From Bradyrhizobium zhengyangense (GTDB lineage: Bacteria > Pseudomonadota > Alphaproteobacteria > Rhizobiales > Xanthobacteraceae): a DNA stretch of 64,000 nucleotides. The notes under the pieces were generated by a model. The model was not told where the DNA came from. It saw only the letters and a list, made by a program, of their open reading frames with translations, and ran no database searches. Shown in pieces: positions 1 to 8,530 of this stretch. Numbering within the stretch: position 1 is the first letter of the stretch; every line of letters begins with the position of its first letter. The position numbers and the translations under genes were made by a program. The stretch covers positions 124,001 to 188,000 of the forward strand of contig NZ_JAKLUA010000010.1 of assembly GCF_022012435.1 (NCBI RefSeq). The letters are read 5' to 3'.

Positions 1-339
1 GCACGCGCGTTCCTGGTCAAATCGGATGCGAACAGATTGCTGCTGGCGGCCGTCGAATCGCTTCTGGTGCACAGGCGGTTTTGCAGCGTGAGTTGCCCGA
101 ATGGGGCGAACCGGGCATCCTGCGGCAATGCCGACAAGTATCACGGGCTCACTCCGCGCGAGCAGCTCGTCGTCAAGCTGGTCGCCGAGGGTTACAGCAA
201 CAAGAGCATCAGCGCGATCCTGAACCTCAGTGTCAAGACGACAGAGGCGCATCGGGCGGCGGCTATGCGCAAGCTGGACGTGAATTCAACTGCCGGCCTG
301 GTCCGATACGCCGTACGGGCGTCACTCGTCGAGGCGTGA
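1..339 (+). CDS. LuxR/NarL-type response regulator, 5' end cut by window
   Basis: The reading frame is already open at base 1, so only the C-terminal half is visible. The first codons read ARAFLVKSD, which matches the end of a receiver domain: the FL-K-S segment carries the conserved lysine. After a short linker comes a LuxR-type helix-turn-helix (LTPREQLVVKLVAEG, then NLSVKTTEAHRAAAMRKL). The protein is probably a DNA-binding two-component regulator. The next gene is a close paralogue with the same C-terminal pattern, which suggests a tandem duplication. No histidine kinase is visible, so the partner is unknown. An internal TTG at 37 is only an apparent start. Confidence 0.85.
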   Translation, partial: ARAFLVKSDANRLLLAAVESLLVHRRFCSVSCPNGANRASCGNADKYHGLTPREQLVVKLVAEGYSNKSISAILNLSVKTTEAHRAAAMRKLDVNSTAGLVRYAVRASLVEA

Positions 340-505
340 GGGCGCATTGGCCCCGGAGATGTCAGGGGCAAACGCGCCAGCTGAGTACATTCGCAGAGGC
401 ATTTCAGGGTTTTGTAGGATAACCCTGCGGCGGACGATCGATAGGATCGTTCGACTTTGCCGCCGCCGGTCATCTGCTCGATTGTGACTGGAAAGAACGA
501 CGCCC

Positions 506-1141
506 GTGAAACGCATCTTGATTGCGGATGATCATGAAGTCGTGCGCTCCGGGCTTCGCGCAATCGTTGAAATGCAGTCGAACTGGATTGTTGCGGGCGA
601 AGCCAGCAATGGAGAGCAGGCCATTGCGTTGGCTTTGGAGGCGAGGCCCGACATCGTGATCGTCGACTATTCGATGCCCCTCATCAACGGACTGGAGGTC
701 AGTCGCCGTCTCAGGGCGCTTCATCAGCGTACGGAAGTCTTGATCTTGACGATGCATGAAGACGAGGAACTGCTGACGGAAGCGGTTCTGGCCGGCGTAC
801 GTGGCTTTCTGTTCAAGTCGGATGCCAAGAAGCACCTCATTTTCGCAATCGAGGCGCTGCTCGACGGGAGACCCTATTTTACCAGCGCCCTTGTGGAGAA
901 ACTCCTGCACGACTACCAGCTCAACAAGCAGGGCAAGTCGGGCATGCTGCTAACGTCGCGCGAGCAAAGCATCGTCCAATTGATTGCGGAAGGGCATACC
1001 AACAGATCCATAAGCGTCATTCTGAAGCTGAGCGTGAAGACGGTCGAGACTCATCGTGCCTCGGCAATGCGCAAGCTCGGGATGTCGTCAACGGCCGAAC
1101 TGGTCCGGTATGCCATCCGCAAGAAGCTGGTTGTGCCGTGA
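506..1141 (+). CDS. NarL/FixJ-family response regulator
   Basis: A 211-residue two-component regulator starting at GTG 506. The receiver domain spans about residues 3-118, with the acidic pair Asp8-Asp9, phospho-acceptor Asp54 (VIVDYSMP), Thr82 and Lys104. A LuxR-type helix-turn-helix follows at about 149-205 (LTSREQSIVQLIAEG, LSVKTVETHRASAMRKLG). All phosphorylation residues are present, so it should be activated by a kinase and bind DNA as a dimer. Its HTH closely resembles that of the truncated gene just upstream. The target genes cannot be told from this window. Confidence 0.93.
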   Translation: MKRILIADDHEVVRSGLRAIVEMQSNWIVAGEASNGEQAIALALEARPDIVIVDYSMPLINGLEVSRRLRALHQRTEVLILTMHEDEELLTEAVLAGVRGFLFKSDAKKHLIFAIEALLDGRPYFTSALVEKLLHDYQLNKQGKSGMLLTSREQSIVQLIAEGHTNRSISVILKLSVKTVETHRASAMRKLGMSSTAELVRYAIRKKLVVP

Positions 1142-1230
1142 CTATCAGATCTGCCCGTCGTTGAGACGATTGACAGGGTGGCGGGTGTTTTGCCCGACGA
1201 ACCAAGATTGCAGTGGCCGAACGTCTACGG

Positions 1231-2571
1231 TCAGGTGGCGCCCGCTGGGCGCAGCGTGATCCGGGTCAACTCGGAGGGGCGACCGAGCCGCAGCGCAAAG
1301 CCCGGCCACAAGCCGGTGCCGTTGTTCACATAAAGCGTCATCCCGTCGACATCGTAACGACCCGATACGAAGCCGGCGTTGGCGCGTGCGGCCAGCCGGT
1401 CGATCCCGAGGATCAATCCGCCGTGCGTGTGTCCGGACAGTTGCAGAGCCACGCCGAGCTTCGCAGCGTGCCGCGCGTCGCTCGGCTGGTGATCGAGCAG
1501 GATGACGGGGACGCCGTTGGGAACATCCTCGAGAGCGGCAGCATGATCCCTGACAGGCCCTCTGTGGCGCGACGCCCGGTCGGTGATCCCTGCAACAGCC
1601 AGTTGGCCACCGTCGCGATCCAGAATGATGCTCGTGTTTTCGAGCGACAGCAGTCCCAGTTCGGCGAAGCGCGCCATCCATGGGCCGTAGCCAAAGATGT
1701 ACTCGTGATTGCCCGAGATCACATAGACGCCGTCGGTCGCCTTCAGATCCCGCAGTGGCTCAATGTCGGCGCGTCGCGCATCGAGAGTGCCGTCGATCAG
1801 GTCCCCTGTGATCGCGATCAGATCGACGCCGAGCTTGTTCGACCGCTCGACGACGGCGCGCGCCCATGAGGCGGGAAACAGCCGGCTGATGTGGAGATCG
1901 GTCAATTGCAGAATTGTGTATCCGTCGAATTGCCGCGGAAGTCCGCGGATACCGACTTCGATGTCTTTCAGCGGCGGAATCCGCATCGCCTGATGGACGC
2001 CGATTGCCGCTGCGATGCCGGCCAGCCCCGCCAATCCGTAGCGGACGCCATCAGGCGCGCTCACGATGCCGCCATGGATCAGCATTCCGACCAGAAGTCC
2101 GGCATCGAGCAGCAATTGCAGCAGCGCCAGCAGGACGATCGCGCCGAACGCCCAATTGAAGAGAGCGACCACTGGACGCGGAAACTCCGGAGAGAACACT
2201 GAACCCGACGAGAGCTTGCTCCACCGGTGAAACTGCAACGCGACCAAGATGAGCGCCGCCGCCACGATCTTGATCGAGAGCGGCAATTGTAGCGGCCAAA
2301 TAAAGCGCGTCAGGATCAGCAGGTAGGCCAGGCCGAAGATGAGCTGGGGAATCGGTTCGCTCCGGATTTGATCAGTGTGTAGTATGTAGGATTGGTAGAG
2401 CGAAGCGAAGCCCAACAAGGGTCTGTCCGCGGACGAGGGATGATGGGTTTCGCAAGTGCACGCCTCATCCTGAAGGGTCGGCGAAGCATGCGGTTCGCCG
2501 TCCCCATGGACGATCGATCGGGCCAGTGAGCAGATCGACACCGATTTCCCGAAGCGCGGAGCACGCCGCAT
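1231..2571 (-). CDS. membrane-anchored metallophosphoesterase (YkuE/YaeI-like)
   Basis: The product has several N-terminal hydrophobic segments and a C-terminal calcineurin-like phosphoesterase domain. The domain has the metal-binding signature in order: LTDLHIS, ITGDLIDG, SGNHEY, LLDHQP and SGHTHGG. Family members of this architecture cleave phosphoester or pyrophosphate bonds, often on lipid substrates at the membrane; the substrate here is unknown. The 5' end is uncertain. The first 60-70 codons of the longest frame run through sequence that resembles a dispersed intergenic repeat (about 2375-2440), and the family-like part begins near IPQLIFGLAYLL at about 2360. The true start is probably shorter than drawn, or a repeat has replaced the original 5' end. 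Confidence 0.85.
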   Translation of the reverse strand: MRRAPRFGKSVSICSLARSIVHGDGEPHASPTLQDEACTCETHHPSSADRPLLGFASLYQSYILHTDQIRSEPIPQLIFGLAYLLILTRFIWPLQLPLSIKIVAAALILVALQFHRWSKLSSGSVFSPEFPRPVVALFNWAFGAIVLLALLQLLLDAGLLVGMLIHGGIVSAPDGVRYGLAGLAGIAAAIGVHQAMRIPPLKDIEVGIRGLPRQFDGYTILQLTDLHISRLFPASWARAVVERSNKLGVDLIAITGDLIDGTLDARRADIEPLRDLKATDGVYVISGNHEYIFGYGPWMARFAELGLLSLENTSIILDRDGGQLAVAGITDRASRHRGPVRDHAAALEDVPNGVPVILLDHQPSDARHAAKLGVALQLSGHTHGGLILGIDRLAARANAGFVSGRYDVDGMTLYVNNGTGLWPGFALRLGRPSELTRITLRPAGAT

Positions 2572-2780
2572 CGATATCAGTGACCGCTGATGGTCAACAG
2601 CACGCGTGGCCCTGTGGACGACGGCCTAACCGGCAACGGCGCGACGAGCGGAGGTGCGCGGGATGCGGCGCGTTCGTGCGTCAACGTCAGAACCGACGCT
2701 CCATGCAAACAGACCCGGTGCCCTGCATCAGGTTCGGGTAAGGCCTATCAAGTTATCAAGTCGGAACTTGGGGAGATGAT

Positions 2781-2857
2781 TGGTAGCGGGAGAGGGACTC
2801 GAACCCCCGACCCCAGGATTATGATTCCCGTGCTCTAACCAGCTGAGCTACCCCGCC
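2781..2857 (-). tRNA. tRNA-Met (CAU)
   Basis: The reverse strand folds as a 77-nt tRNA with encoded CCA. The acceptor strand begins GGCGGGG, the D-arm contains AGCTCAG and GGTTAGAGC, and the anticodon stem closes on a loop with CAT. The T-arm reads GGGTTCGAGTCCC and the 3' end is CTACCA. The sequence resembles elongator tRNA-Met rather than initiator. A tRNA-Ile2 with a modified CAU anticodon cannot be excluded by eye. Confidence 0.93.
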
Positions 2858-3006
2858 ACAGGGATCGCGGAGGCCGAAAACGGCCGATCTCGCGAACGCG
2901 CGGCATATAATGAGGGGGGCGGTGGGAAGTCAAGCCAAGGTCGCTTGAGATGTGACTTGGCTGATTTGGCAGCGGAATCCGACCTTTGGCCACCGGACTC
3001 GTGGAG

Positions 3007-3072
3007 AGTCCCCCTCACCCGGAATCCGCGCCTTGCGCGGATTCCGGCCTCTCCCCGCGGGCGGGGAGAGGC
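3007..3072. repeat. intergenic inverted-repeat element
   Basis: Two adjacent hairpins can be seen: an inverted repeat around ccggaatccgc...gcggattccgg (about 3019-3047), and cctctccccgc...gcggggagagg (3048-3072). They lie between the tRNA and the downstream minus-strand gene. A related cctctccccgc segment occurs at about 62365-62390, so this is likely a dispersed intergenic element. It may also help end transcription of the tRNA transcript, but it has no T-run. Confidence 0.6.
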
Positions 3073-3087
3073 GAAGGAAGAAATCCC

Positions 3088-3450
3088 CTATTTCGGCCGG
3101 ACCGTCTGGTCGCCGCCGGGGCTGCCGGGGGGCGGGACGACGGGCATGCTGCCGTCGGTGCTCGGCGCCGGAGCGTGCATTTCGGGGTCCACGCCGGCGG
3201 GTGGGCAGAGCACGCCGTCGGATTTTGCGAGCTTGTCGCCGAGCGGTTCCCGGGACTGGCCGGTGGTGGTGCCGTCCGGCGCGGTGGCGCGGTTCGGGCG
3301 GTCCTGCGGGGCGCAGTCGGCGACGTGTTGCGGGGATGGCGGCGCGGTCATTTGCGGCGGCGTCGCCGGGGCGGGCGGGGCCTGCGCGATCGCAGGCCCA
3401 AAGGCTGCGATCACGAGGCTTGCCAGGATGATGTTTGCTGTCGTGCGCAT
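3088..3450 (-). CDS. small secreted proline-rich protein
   Basis: A 120-residue protein. The ATG at 3450 is chosen because it begins a clear Sec signal peptide (MRTTANIILASLVIAAFGPAIAQA). The longer open frame upstream runs through a palindromic repeat and is not credible. The mature part is rich in Pro, Ala and Gly (runs such as PPAPATPPQ and VVPPPGSPGG) with two cysteines and no recognised domain. It is probably a periplasmic or cell-surface protein of unknown function. No clear Shine-Dalgarno is visible. Confidence 0.6.
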   Translation of the reverse strand: MRTTANIILASLVIAAFGPAIAQAPPAPATPPQMTAPPSPQHVADCAPQDRPNRATAPDGTTTGQSREPLGDKLAKSDGVLCPPAGVDPEMHAPAPSTDGSMPVVPPPGSPGGDQTVRPK

Positions 3451-3525
3451 GGGAGGGAAACGCGCGGAGCCCGCGCGCTGTTCCCACCCAAAAGCGCGAT
3501 GTGATCGCGCTTTCGTCTTCGTTTT

Positions 3526-3574
3526 GAGCATGATCTGATCGGAAAACCGCTTCACACTTTTCCGGATCATGCTC
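3526..3574. repeat. dispersed palindromic element
   Basis: The ends gagcatgatc and gatcatgctc are perfect inverted repeats enclosing a core with ggaaaaccgc and cttttcc. A second small hairpin (aaagcgcgat/atcgcgcttt) adjoins it at 3490-3513. From memory this is one of the common palindromic intergenic elements of Bradyrhizobium-type genomes. It sits between the secreted-protein gene and the methyltransferase gene upstream of it. Confidence 0.7.
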
Positions 3575-3578
3575 GACA

Positions 3579-4217
3579 TTACGATTTGTGGTAGCGGATC
3601 AGCGAGAAGTGCCCCATCGGCGGCATGGGGCGGCGCTCTGCCAGGGTGACGCCGCCGTGCTTGGCGGCCCAGTTCACCAGGCGGGCCCACGGGAATTCCG
3701 GGCGCCACCCGAGGCGACGGGCGAGCGGCGCGAAGGCGAGCTCGGAGAGCTTGCGCAGGCCCTTTTCCGCGCCGATGTGGTTGACCAGGATCAGCTCGCC
3801 GCCGGGCTTGAGCACGCGCACGAATTCGTCGAGCGTGCCTTCGGGATCGGGCACGGCGGTGATGACATATTGCGCCACCACGGCGTCGAAGGAGGCGTCG
3901 GGAAACGCAAGGTTCTTCGCGTCCATCACCGAGAGCACTTCGACATTGGAGAGGCGCATGCTCCGCACGCGTTGTTGCGCCTTGCGCAGCATCGGCTCGG
4001 AGATGTCGACGCCGCAGATCTTCGTGGTGCGCGAATAATCCGACAGCGAAAGACCGGTGCCGACGCCGACGTCGAGGATGCGGCCGCCGATGCGGTCGGC
4101 CTCCGCGATGGTCGACTGCCTTCCGGCATCGAACACCTTGCCGAATACGAGATCATAGACCGGCGCCCAGCGGCCATAGGCCTTCTCGACCCCGGCCCGC
4201 GAGATGTCTGCTGCCAT
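3579..4217 (-). CDS. class I SAM methyltransferase, PmtA (phosphatidylethanolamine N-methyltransferase)-like
   Basis: A 212-residue methyltransferase with SAM motif I ILDVGVGTGLS at residues 47-57, an acidic residue ending strand 2 (GVDISEPM), and the post-motif segment LKPGGELILVNHIG. The N-terminal YGRWAPVYDLVFG pattern is typical of the Rhodobacter-type PmtA enzymes, which convert phosphatidylethanolamine stepwise to phosphatidylcholine at the inner membrane. UbiE-like quinone methyltransferases are the main alternative. It follows mnmA on the same strand with a 21-bp gap, so the two may be co-transcribed although functionally unrelated. Confidence 0.85.
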   Translation of the reverse strand: MAADISRAGVEKAYGRWAPVYDLVFGKVFDAGRQSTIAEADRIGGRILDVGVGTGLSLSDYSRTTKICGVDISEPMLRKAQQRVRSMRLSNVEVLSVMDAKNLAFPDASFDAVVAQYVITAVPDPEGTLDEFVRVLKPGGELILVNHIGAEKGLRKLSELAFAPLARRLGWRPEFPWARLVNWAAKHGGVTLAERRPMPPMGHFSLIRYHKS

Positions 4218-4238
4218 GCCCCCTGCCCCGGAATTTTT

Positions 4239-5420
4239 TTAGCCGCGGACCGCCTCGACGAGCGGCCTCGCCGTGCTCGTAGCGACCTTTGCGGCAGCGC
4301 TCTGGATGAAGCCGCCGCCGAGCACGCGCGCCTGCCCGCTGGCTGCGTCGTAGAACACGCAGGCTTGTCCCGGCGAGACGCCCTCTTCGCCGGCGACGAG
4401 CTCGACCTCGTAATGGCCGTTTGCACCGCGCAGCCACGCCGGCTGCGGCGCGCGAGTGGATCGCACGCGGACGAACAGCTCGAGGCCGGCTCCGATGGCG
4501 CTGTCGATATCGCCGCCGCCGATCCAGTTGACGTCGCGCAAGGTGATGCGATGCATCTTCAGAGCCTCACGCGGGCCGACGACGACGCGGCGATTGGCGG
4601 CATCGAGCCGCACCACGTAAAACGGCGCGGCGGCCGCGATCCCGAGGCCGCGGCGCTGGCCGATGGTGAAATTGGCGATGCCGTGATGCTGGCCGAGCAC
4701 GCGGCCGTCGAGATCGACGATGTCACCAGGGTCCATCGCGTTCGGACGCAGGCGCGTGATGATGTCGGTGTAGCGGCCCGTCGGCACGAAGCAGATGTCC
4801 TGGCTGTCGTGCTTGTCGGCGACGGACAGACCAAAGCGGCGCGCGAGCTCGCGCGTCTCGGGCTTGGTCATGTCGCCGAGCGGGAAGCGCAGGAAGTCGA
4901 GCTGCTCCTGCGTGGTCGCGAACAGGAAATAGCTCTGGTCGCGATCGGCATCAGCAGCGCAGACCAGCGCGCGCGAGCCGTCCTCGCGGCGGCGCGAGGC
5001 GACGTAATGGCCGGTGGCGAGCGCCTGGGCGCCGAGCTCGCGCGCTGTCTTGAGGAGGTCGCGGAATTTGACTGATCGGTTGCACTCGATGCACGGCACC
5101 GGCGTCTCGCCGAGCGCGTAAGAGTCGGCAAAGTTGTCGATGACGGACTCGCGAAAGCGGTCTTCGTAATCGAGCACGTAATGGGGAATGCCGAGCTTGG
5201 CCGCGACGTCGCGGGCGTCGTGGATGTCCTGGCCTGCGCAGCAGGCGCCCTTGCGGTGGGTGGCCGCACCATGATCGTAGAGCTGGAGCGTGATGCCGAC
5301 GACGTCGTAACCCTCGGCCTTGAGCAGCGCAGCCGTCGTCGAGGAGTCGACGCCGCCCGACATGGCAACGACGACCCTGGTATCCTCAGGACGGCCTTCG
5401 AGATCCAGACTGTTGAGCAT
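4239..5420 (-). CDS. mnmA: tRNA-specific 2-thiouridylase MnmA
   Basis: A 393-residue enzyme that places sulfur on U34 of tRNA Lys, Glu and Gln in the cytoplasm. The PP-loop ATP-binding motif SGGVDSS is at residues 21-27. The catalytic nucleophile Cys113 lies in PCIECN and its disulfide partner Cys210 in SQDICF; the 97-residue spacing equals that of the E. coli pair Cys102/Cys199. The ATG at 5420 (MLNSLDLEG) is preferred because the open frame further upstream has no family character. Length fits the family. Confidence 0.96.
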   Translation of the reverse strand: MLNSLDLEGRPEDTRVVVAMSGGVDSSTTAALLKAEGYDVVGITLQLYDHGAATHRKGACCAGQDIHDARDVAAKLGIPHYVLDYEDRFRESVIDNFADSYALGETPVPCIECNRSVKFRDLLKTARELGAQALATGHYVASRRREDGSRALVCAADADRDQSYFLFATTQEQLDFLRFPLGDMTKPETRELARRFGLSVADKHDSQDICFVPTGRYTDIITRLRPNAMDPGDIVDLDGRVLGQHHGIANFTIGQRRGLGIAAAAPFYVVRLDAANRRVVVGPREALKMHRITLRDVNWIGGGDIDSAIGAGLELFVRVRSTRAPQPAWLRGANGHYEVELVAGEEGVSPGQACVFYDAASGQARVLGGGFIQSAAAKVATSTARPLVEAVRG

Positions 5421-5729
5421 GGGCTTAAGCTGACGTGACGGCGGCGTTTCCCGCGATTCCTGTTGCGCTTCCCGATCGCTTGGACCGGGACGGCAGCGGT
5501 CCCCGGGAACCCCTTGGTTCCCTCGGGGGCACTGGCTGGCCCGGTCGAAAGCGGCTGAGAGCACCCTTTAATATAGGCGGCCTTCCGGTGAAGCAATCAT
5601 GCCGGCCCCGCGCTTTCAGGCAATTCTTGCCGGGGCGGCAGAAATGACGGGGCCAGAGGCGGGGTGGCGGCGGCCGGGATAATTGAGCAAATAATTGATT
5701 CTACTATGTAATTTTTCAGCGAGAGGGAT

Positions 5730-5745
5730 TGGCCCGCTCCTTGCT
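5730..5745 (+). promoter_or_regulatory. sigma-54-type -24/-12 promoter upstream of fliK
   Basis: The sequence TGGCCCGCTCCTTGCT matches the sigma-54 consensus TGGCAC-N5-TTGCT, with the invariant GG and GC exactly 10 nt apart. Transcription would start near 5756, about 27 nt before the fliK GTG at 5783 and just ahead of the aagggg ribosome-binding site. An AT-rich stretch upstream (5680-5720) could hold activator sites for the FlbD-type regulator encoded at 12747. Otherwise the 362-nt gap between mnmA and fliK (5421-5782) shows no gene. Confidence 0.7.
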
Positions 5746-5782
5746 GATCTCCTGACCCGAAGATGTTTTCAAGGGGTCGCCT

Positions 5783-7420
5783 GTGGTCGGTAGTACATCA
5801 GACGTAGCGGCAAGTGCGCAGGTCTCCAGCGTGCAGCAGAAGCCTGCCCGGCCGCAGACCAAGGACCAGGCGCCGAGTTCCTCCTTCGGCGACCTGGTCG
5901 ACAGCAACACCCAGGCCATCAGCAACAGCGCCCAATCCTCCAGCCAGGACAACGCGCCGCGGCACAGCGACGCGTCCTCCACGTCGTCGTCCTCCTCGTC
6001 GGACCGGAGCAACAGCTCCTCGACCGACCAATCCTCGCAGAGCAAGGCGAGCGACGACACGAATTCCCAGGCAACGACGGCCGCCAGCGACACGTCGGCC
6101 GCTCCGGCCAAGGCCGATGGCAAGGCCAAGGACAAGGCCGACGCTTCCACCGCCAAGTCGGGCGATAAGTCGGGCGACACCAAGGACGGCACCAAGGACA
6201 CCAAGACCGACAGCACCGACGGCCTCGCCGCCGCGGTGGACGCCTCGGCCGCCGCGCAGACCGCGACGCCGGCCGCAACGCCCGATCCGACCGCCGTTCC
6301 GGTTGCCGCGCCCGCGGTGCCGGTCGACCCGAATGCCGCGGCGAACCAGGCCGCCAACGCTGTTTCTTCGCCGCTGACGATTGCAGCTGCCGGCATCGCC
6401 GCCAGCGCCTCGACCACGGCGCAGATCGCCGGCACCAAGACGGACGCGTCCGGCAAGATCGCCAAGACCGGCGATGGCAAGACCACCGATGCGAAGGCCG
6501 CACTCACCGAGGTGGCGGTTGCGAACACCGACGGCACCGCAACCGATGTCACGGCGAAGGCCGCGCAGGTCACCGCGGTCGACCAGGGCACGCCGAAGAC
6601 CTCGTTCAAGGCGGTCGCGACTGCGCAAGGCCAGACCGACGTCTCCAATATCGGCCAGGACGCCGGCAACACCGCACAGGCCGCGACCACGGCCCAAAAT
6701 CCCGCAACCGCGACGATCGCGGCGACCAACGCCGCCGCGCATCCGCAAGGCTCAAAGCCGCAGACTGACGCGGCCGCGACCGACGCGAAGGCCGATGCGG
6801 CCAATCGCACCGCTGACGCCGTGCCGGCCGCGCCCACCACACATGCGCATGCCGATACGCAAGCGGTTGCCGCTGCGACCACCGACGTCAGCACGCAGGC
6901 AGCGAACGCCGTGCAGACGCCGCTGACCACGACGACATCGATGGCCACCGCTTCCACCGCGACACTCACCGCGACCGCGGCCAATCCGAACGCCGTGCCG
7001 ATCGCCGGCATCCCGGTCGAGATCGCCGCTGCCGCGCGCGCCGGAAAGACTCGCTTCGACATCAGCCTCGATCCTGTCGATCTCGGCCGTATCGACGTCC
7101 GCATCAATGTCGACCGCAACGGCCAGGTCACTTCGCATCTCACCGTCGAGAAGCCGGAGACGCTGCAGATGCTGCGGCAGGACGCGCCGCAATTGCAGCG
7201 GGCGCTCGACGATGCCGGCCTCAAGACCGGCAGCAACGGGCTCTCCTTCAGCCTGCGCGACCAGAACTCGTCGGGCCAGAACGCCGGCCAGAACAACGAC
7301 AATGGCAGCAATTCGCGCCGGCTGATCATCAGCGAAGACGATCAGGCCGCGAGCGCCCCCGTCGGCCGCAGCTATGGCCGCATGCTCGGATCGAGCAGCG
7401 GCGTCGATATCAGAGTGTGA
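5783..7420 (+). CDS. fliK: flagellar hook-length control protein FliK-like
   Basis: A 545-residue protein with a long low-complexity N-terminal region rich in Ala, Thr, Asp and Ser. A conserved flagellar hook-length C-terminal domain lies at about residues 420-500 (FDISLDPVDLGRIDVRI, then LTVEKPETLQMLR and LSFSLRDQN). FliK-type proteins are exported through the flagellar type III apparatus and switch substrate specificity when the hook is long enough. The GTG at 5783 has aagggg 6 nt upstream and lies just after the sigma-54-type promoter. flgD follows 13 nt downstream, which fits a hook-assembly operon. Confidence 0.9.
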   Translation: MVGSTSDVAASAQVSSVQQKPARPQTKDQAPSSSFGDLVDSNTQAISNSAQSSSQDNAPRHSDASSTSSSSSSDRSNSSSTDQSSQSKASDDTNSQATTAASDTSAAPAKADGKAKDKADASTAKSGDKSGDTKDGTKDTKTDSTDGLAAAVDASAAAQTATPAATPDPTAVPVAAPAVPVDPNAAANQAANAVSSPLTIAAAGIAASASTTAQIAGTKTDASGKIAKTGDGKTTDAKAALTEVAVANTDGTATDVTAKAAQVTAVDQGTPKTSFKAVATAQGQTDVSNIGQDAGNTAQAATTAQNPATATIAATNAAAHPQGSKPQTDAAATDAKADAANRTADAVPAAPTTHAHADTQAVAAATTDVSTQAANAVQTPLTTTTSMATASTATLTATAANPNAVPIAGIPVEIAAAARAGKTRFDISLDPVDLGRIDVRINVDRNGQVTSHLTVEKPETLQMLRQDAPQLQRALDDAGLKTGSNGLSFSLRDQNSSGQNAGQNNDNGSNSRRLIISEDDQAASAPVGRSYGRMLGSSSGVDIRV

Positions 7421-7433
7421 GGAGTATCAGGCA

Positions 7434-8153
7434 ATGACCACCACGAATGCCGCCACCGCACCGTCAGTCGTCTCCGGTACGACGCCGACCTCGTCATCAT
7501 CCTCGTCGAGCTCGAGCCTGAGCTCGTCCACGGGCGCAACGCTCGCCGGCAACTTCCAGACCTTCCTGACGCTGCTGACCACGCAGCTGCAGAACCAGAA
7601 TCCGCTCGATCCGCTCGACACCAACCAGTTCACCCAGCAGCTGGTGCAGTTCGCCGGCGTCGAGCAACAACTGAAGACCAACGACTCGCTGTCGCAGCTC
7701 GTCACCTTGCAACAGACCACGCAGGCGACGCAGGCGCTGGATTTCGTCGGCAAGACCGCGGTGGTCGACGGCACCACCGCGACGATGTCGCAGTCCTCGG
7801 TGACCTGGCACCTCAACGTGCCCTCCAGCGCCACGGTTAATATCTCCATCGCCAATTCCACCGGCCAGACCGTCTTCACCGGCCAATATACCGCCGGCCA
7901 AGGCAGCGACATTCCCTTCACCTGGAACGGCCAGGGCAACGACGGCACACAATGGCCTGACGGCAAGTACACCATCACGGCGACCGGCAAGGACGCGTCG
8001 GGCAATTCTGTCGGCGTCGCCGCGCAGGTGCAGGGCACGGTGAGTTCCGTCGACCTGACCCAATCGCCACCGCTGCTCTCGATCGACGGCAACAGCTACA
8101 CGCTGAGCCAGGTGAAGAGCGTGGTGGCGGCCAGCAGCAGCAGCGGCAGCTGA
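7434..8153 (+). CDS. flgD: flagellar hook assembly scaffold FlgD
   Basis: A 239-residue hook-cap protein. After a Ser/Thr-rich N-terminus the conserved FlgD segment lies at about residues 45-80 (LLTTQLQNQNPLDPLD, then FTQQLVQFAGVEQ). A FlgD Ig-like domain (SSATVNISI to WNGQGNDG) and a Tudor-like tail follow. FlgD caps the growing hook and is discarded afterwards. The ATG at 7434 is preferred over an upstream in-frame codon because gaggag lies just ahead and the start falls 13 nt after the fliK stop. It is the last gene of the fliK-flgD unit. Confidence 0.95.
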   Translation: MTTTNAATAPSVVSGTTPTSSSSSSSSSLSSSTGATLAGNFQTFLTLLTTQLQNQNPLDPLDTNQFTQQLVQFAGVEQQLKTNDSLSQLVTLQQTTQATQALDFVGKTAVVDGTTATMSQSSVTWHLNVPSSATVNISIANSTGQTVFTGQYTAGQGSDIPFTWNGQGNDGTQWPDGKYTITATGKDASGNSVGVAAQVQGTVSSVDLTQSPPLLSIDGNSYTLSQVKSVVAASSSSGS

Positions 8154-8186
8154 GGCAGAGGCTGAATAGTGCTTCTACAAACTTGG

Positions 8187-8309
8187 TGTCGTCCTGGCGA
8201 AAGCCAGGATCCATAGCCACCGAAGATCGTTTCAAGGCGAGGATGTAACCCCACGTCTTCGTCAAACTTCTCCTTGGGGTCATGGGTCCTGACTCTCGTC
8301 AGGACGACA
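8187..8309. repeat. dispersed intergenic inverted repeat
   Basis: The element begins tgtcgtcctg (followed by an internal hairpin gcgaaagc) and ends caggacgaca, so its ends are inverted repeats. A short relative, gtcgtcctggctttcgccaggacgac, lies at 14216-14257. It occupies much of the 377-nt gap between flgD and sciP (8154-8530). The rest of the gap is promoter-like DNA with no gene. Confidence 0.65.
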
Positions 8310-8530
8310 ATTGAGGCCCTTGCGACGTCAACGCAGGCCCCGTTCGTTAGTAAAGTATTTACGAAGACCCCGCTCAGCCGGCTGAAAGCGCGTTCTCAGC
8401 CCGCCGGGCCGGCTTCGTTCCAGCCGGATTCAACGAGAATTGTATTGAAGCCTTAGGCTTAGCGGATTTTTAAGCCGGCACGCGTAGGGTTACGGCGTGA
8501 GTTCAGTGGTTGAGAGTTTGTGAGTACGCC

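Noticed and set aside
3588..5075. A plus-strand open frame of about 495 codons opposite the methyltransferase and mnmA
   Set aside because: Both sense-strand genes have clear catalytic motifs; the antisense frame is low-complexity and has none.
5716..7329. A minus-strand open frame rich in Ala, Val and Ser opposite fliK
   Set aside because: The low-complexity content reflects the repetitive fliK sequence; the sense frame has the conserved hook-length domain.
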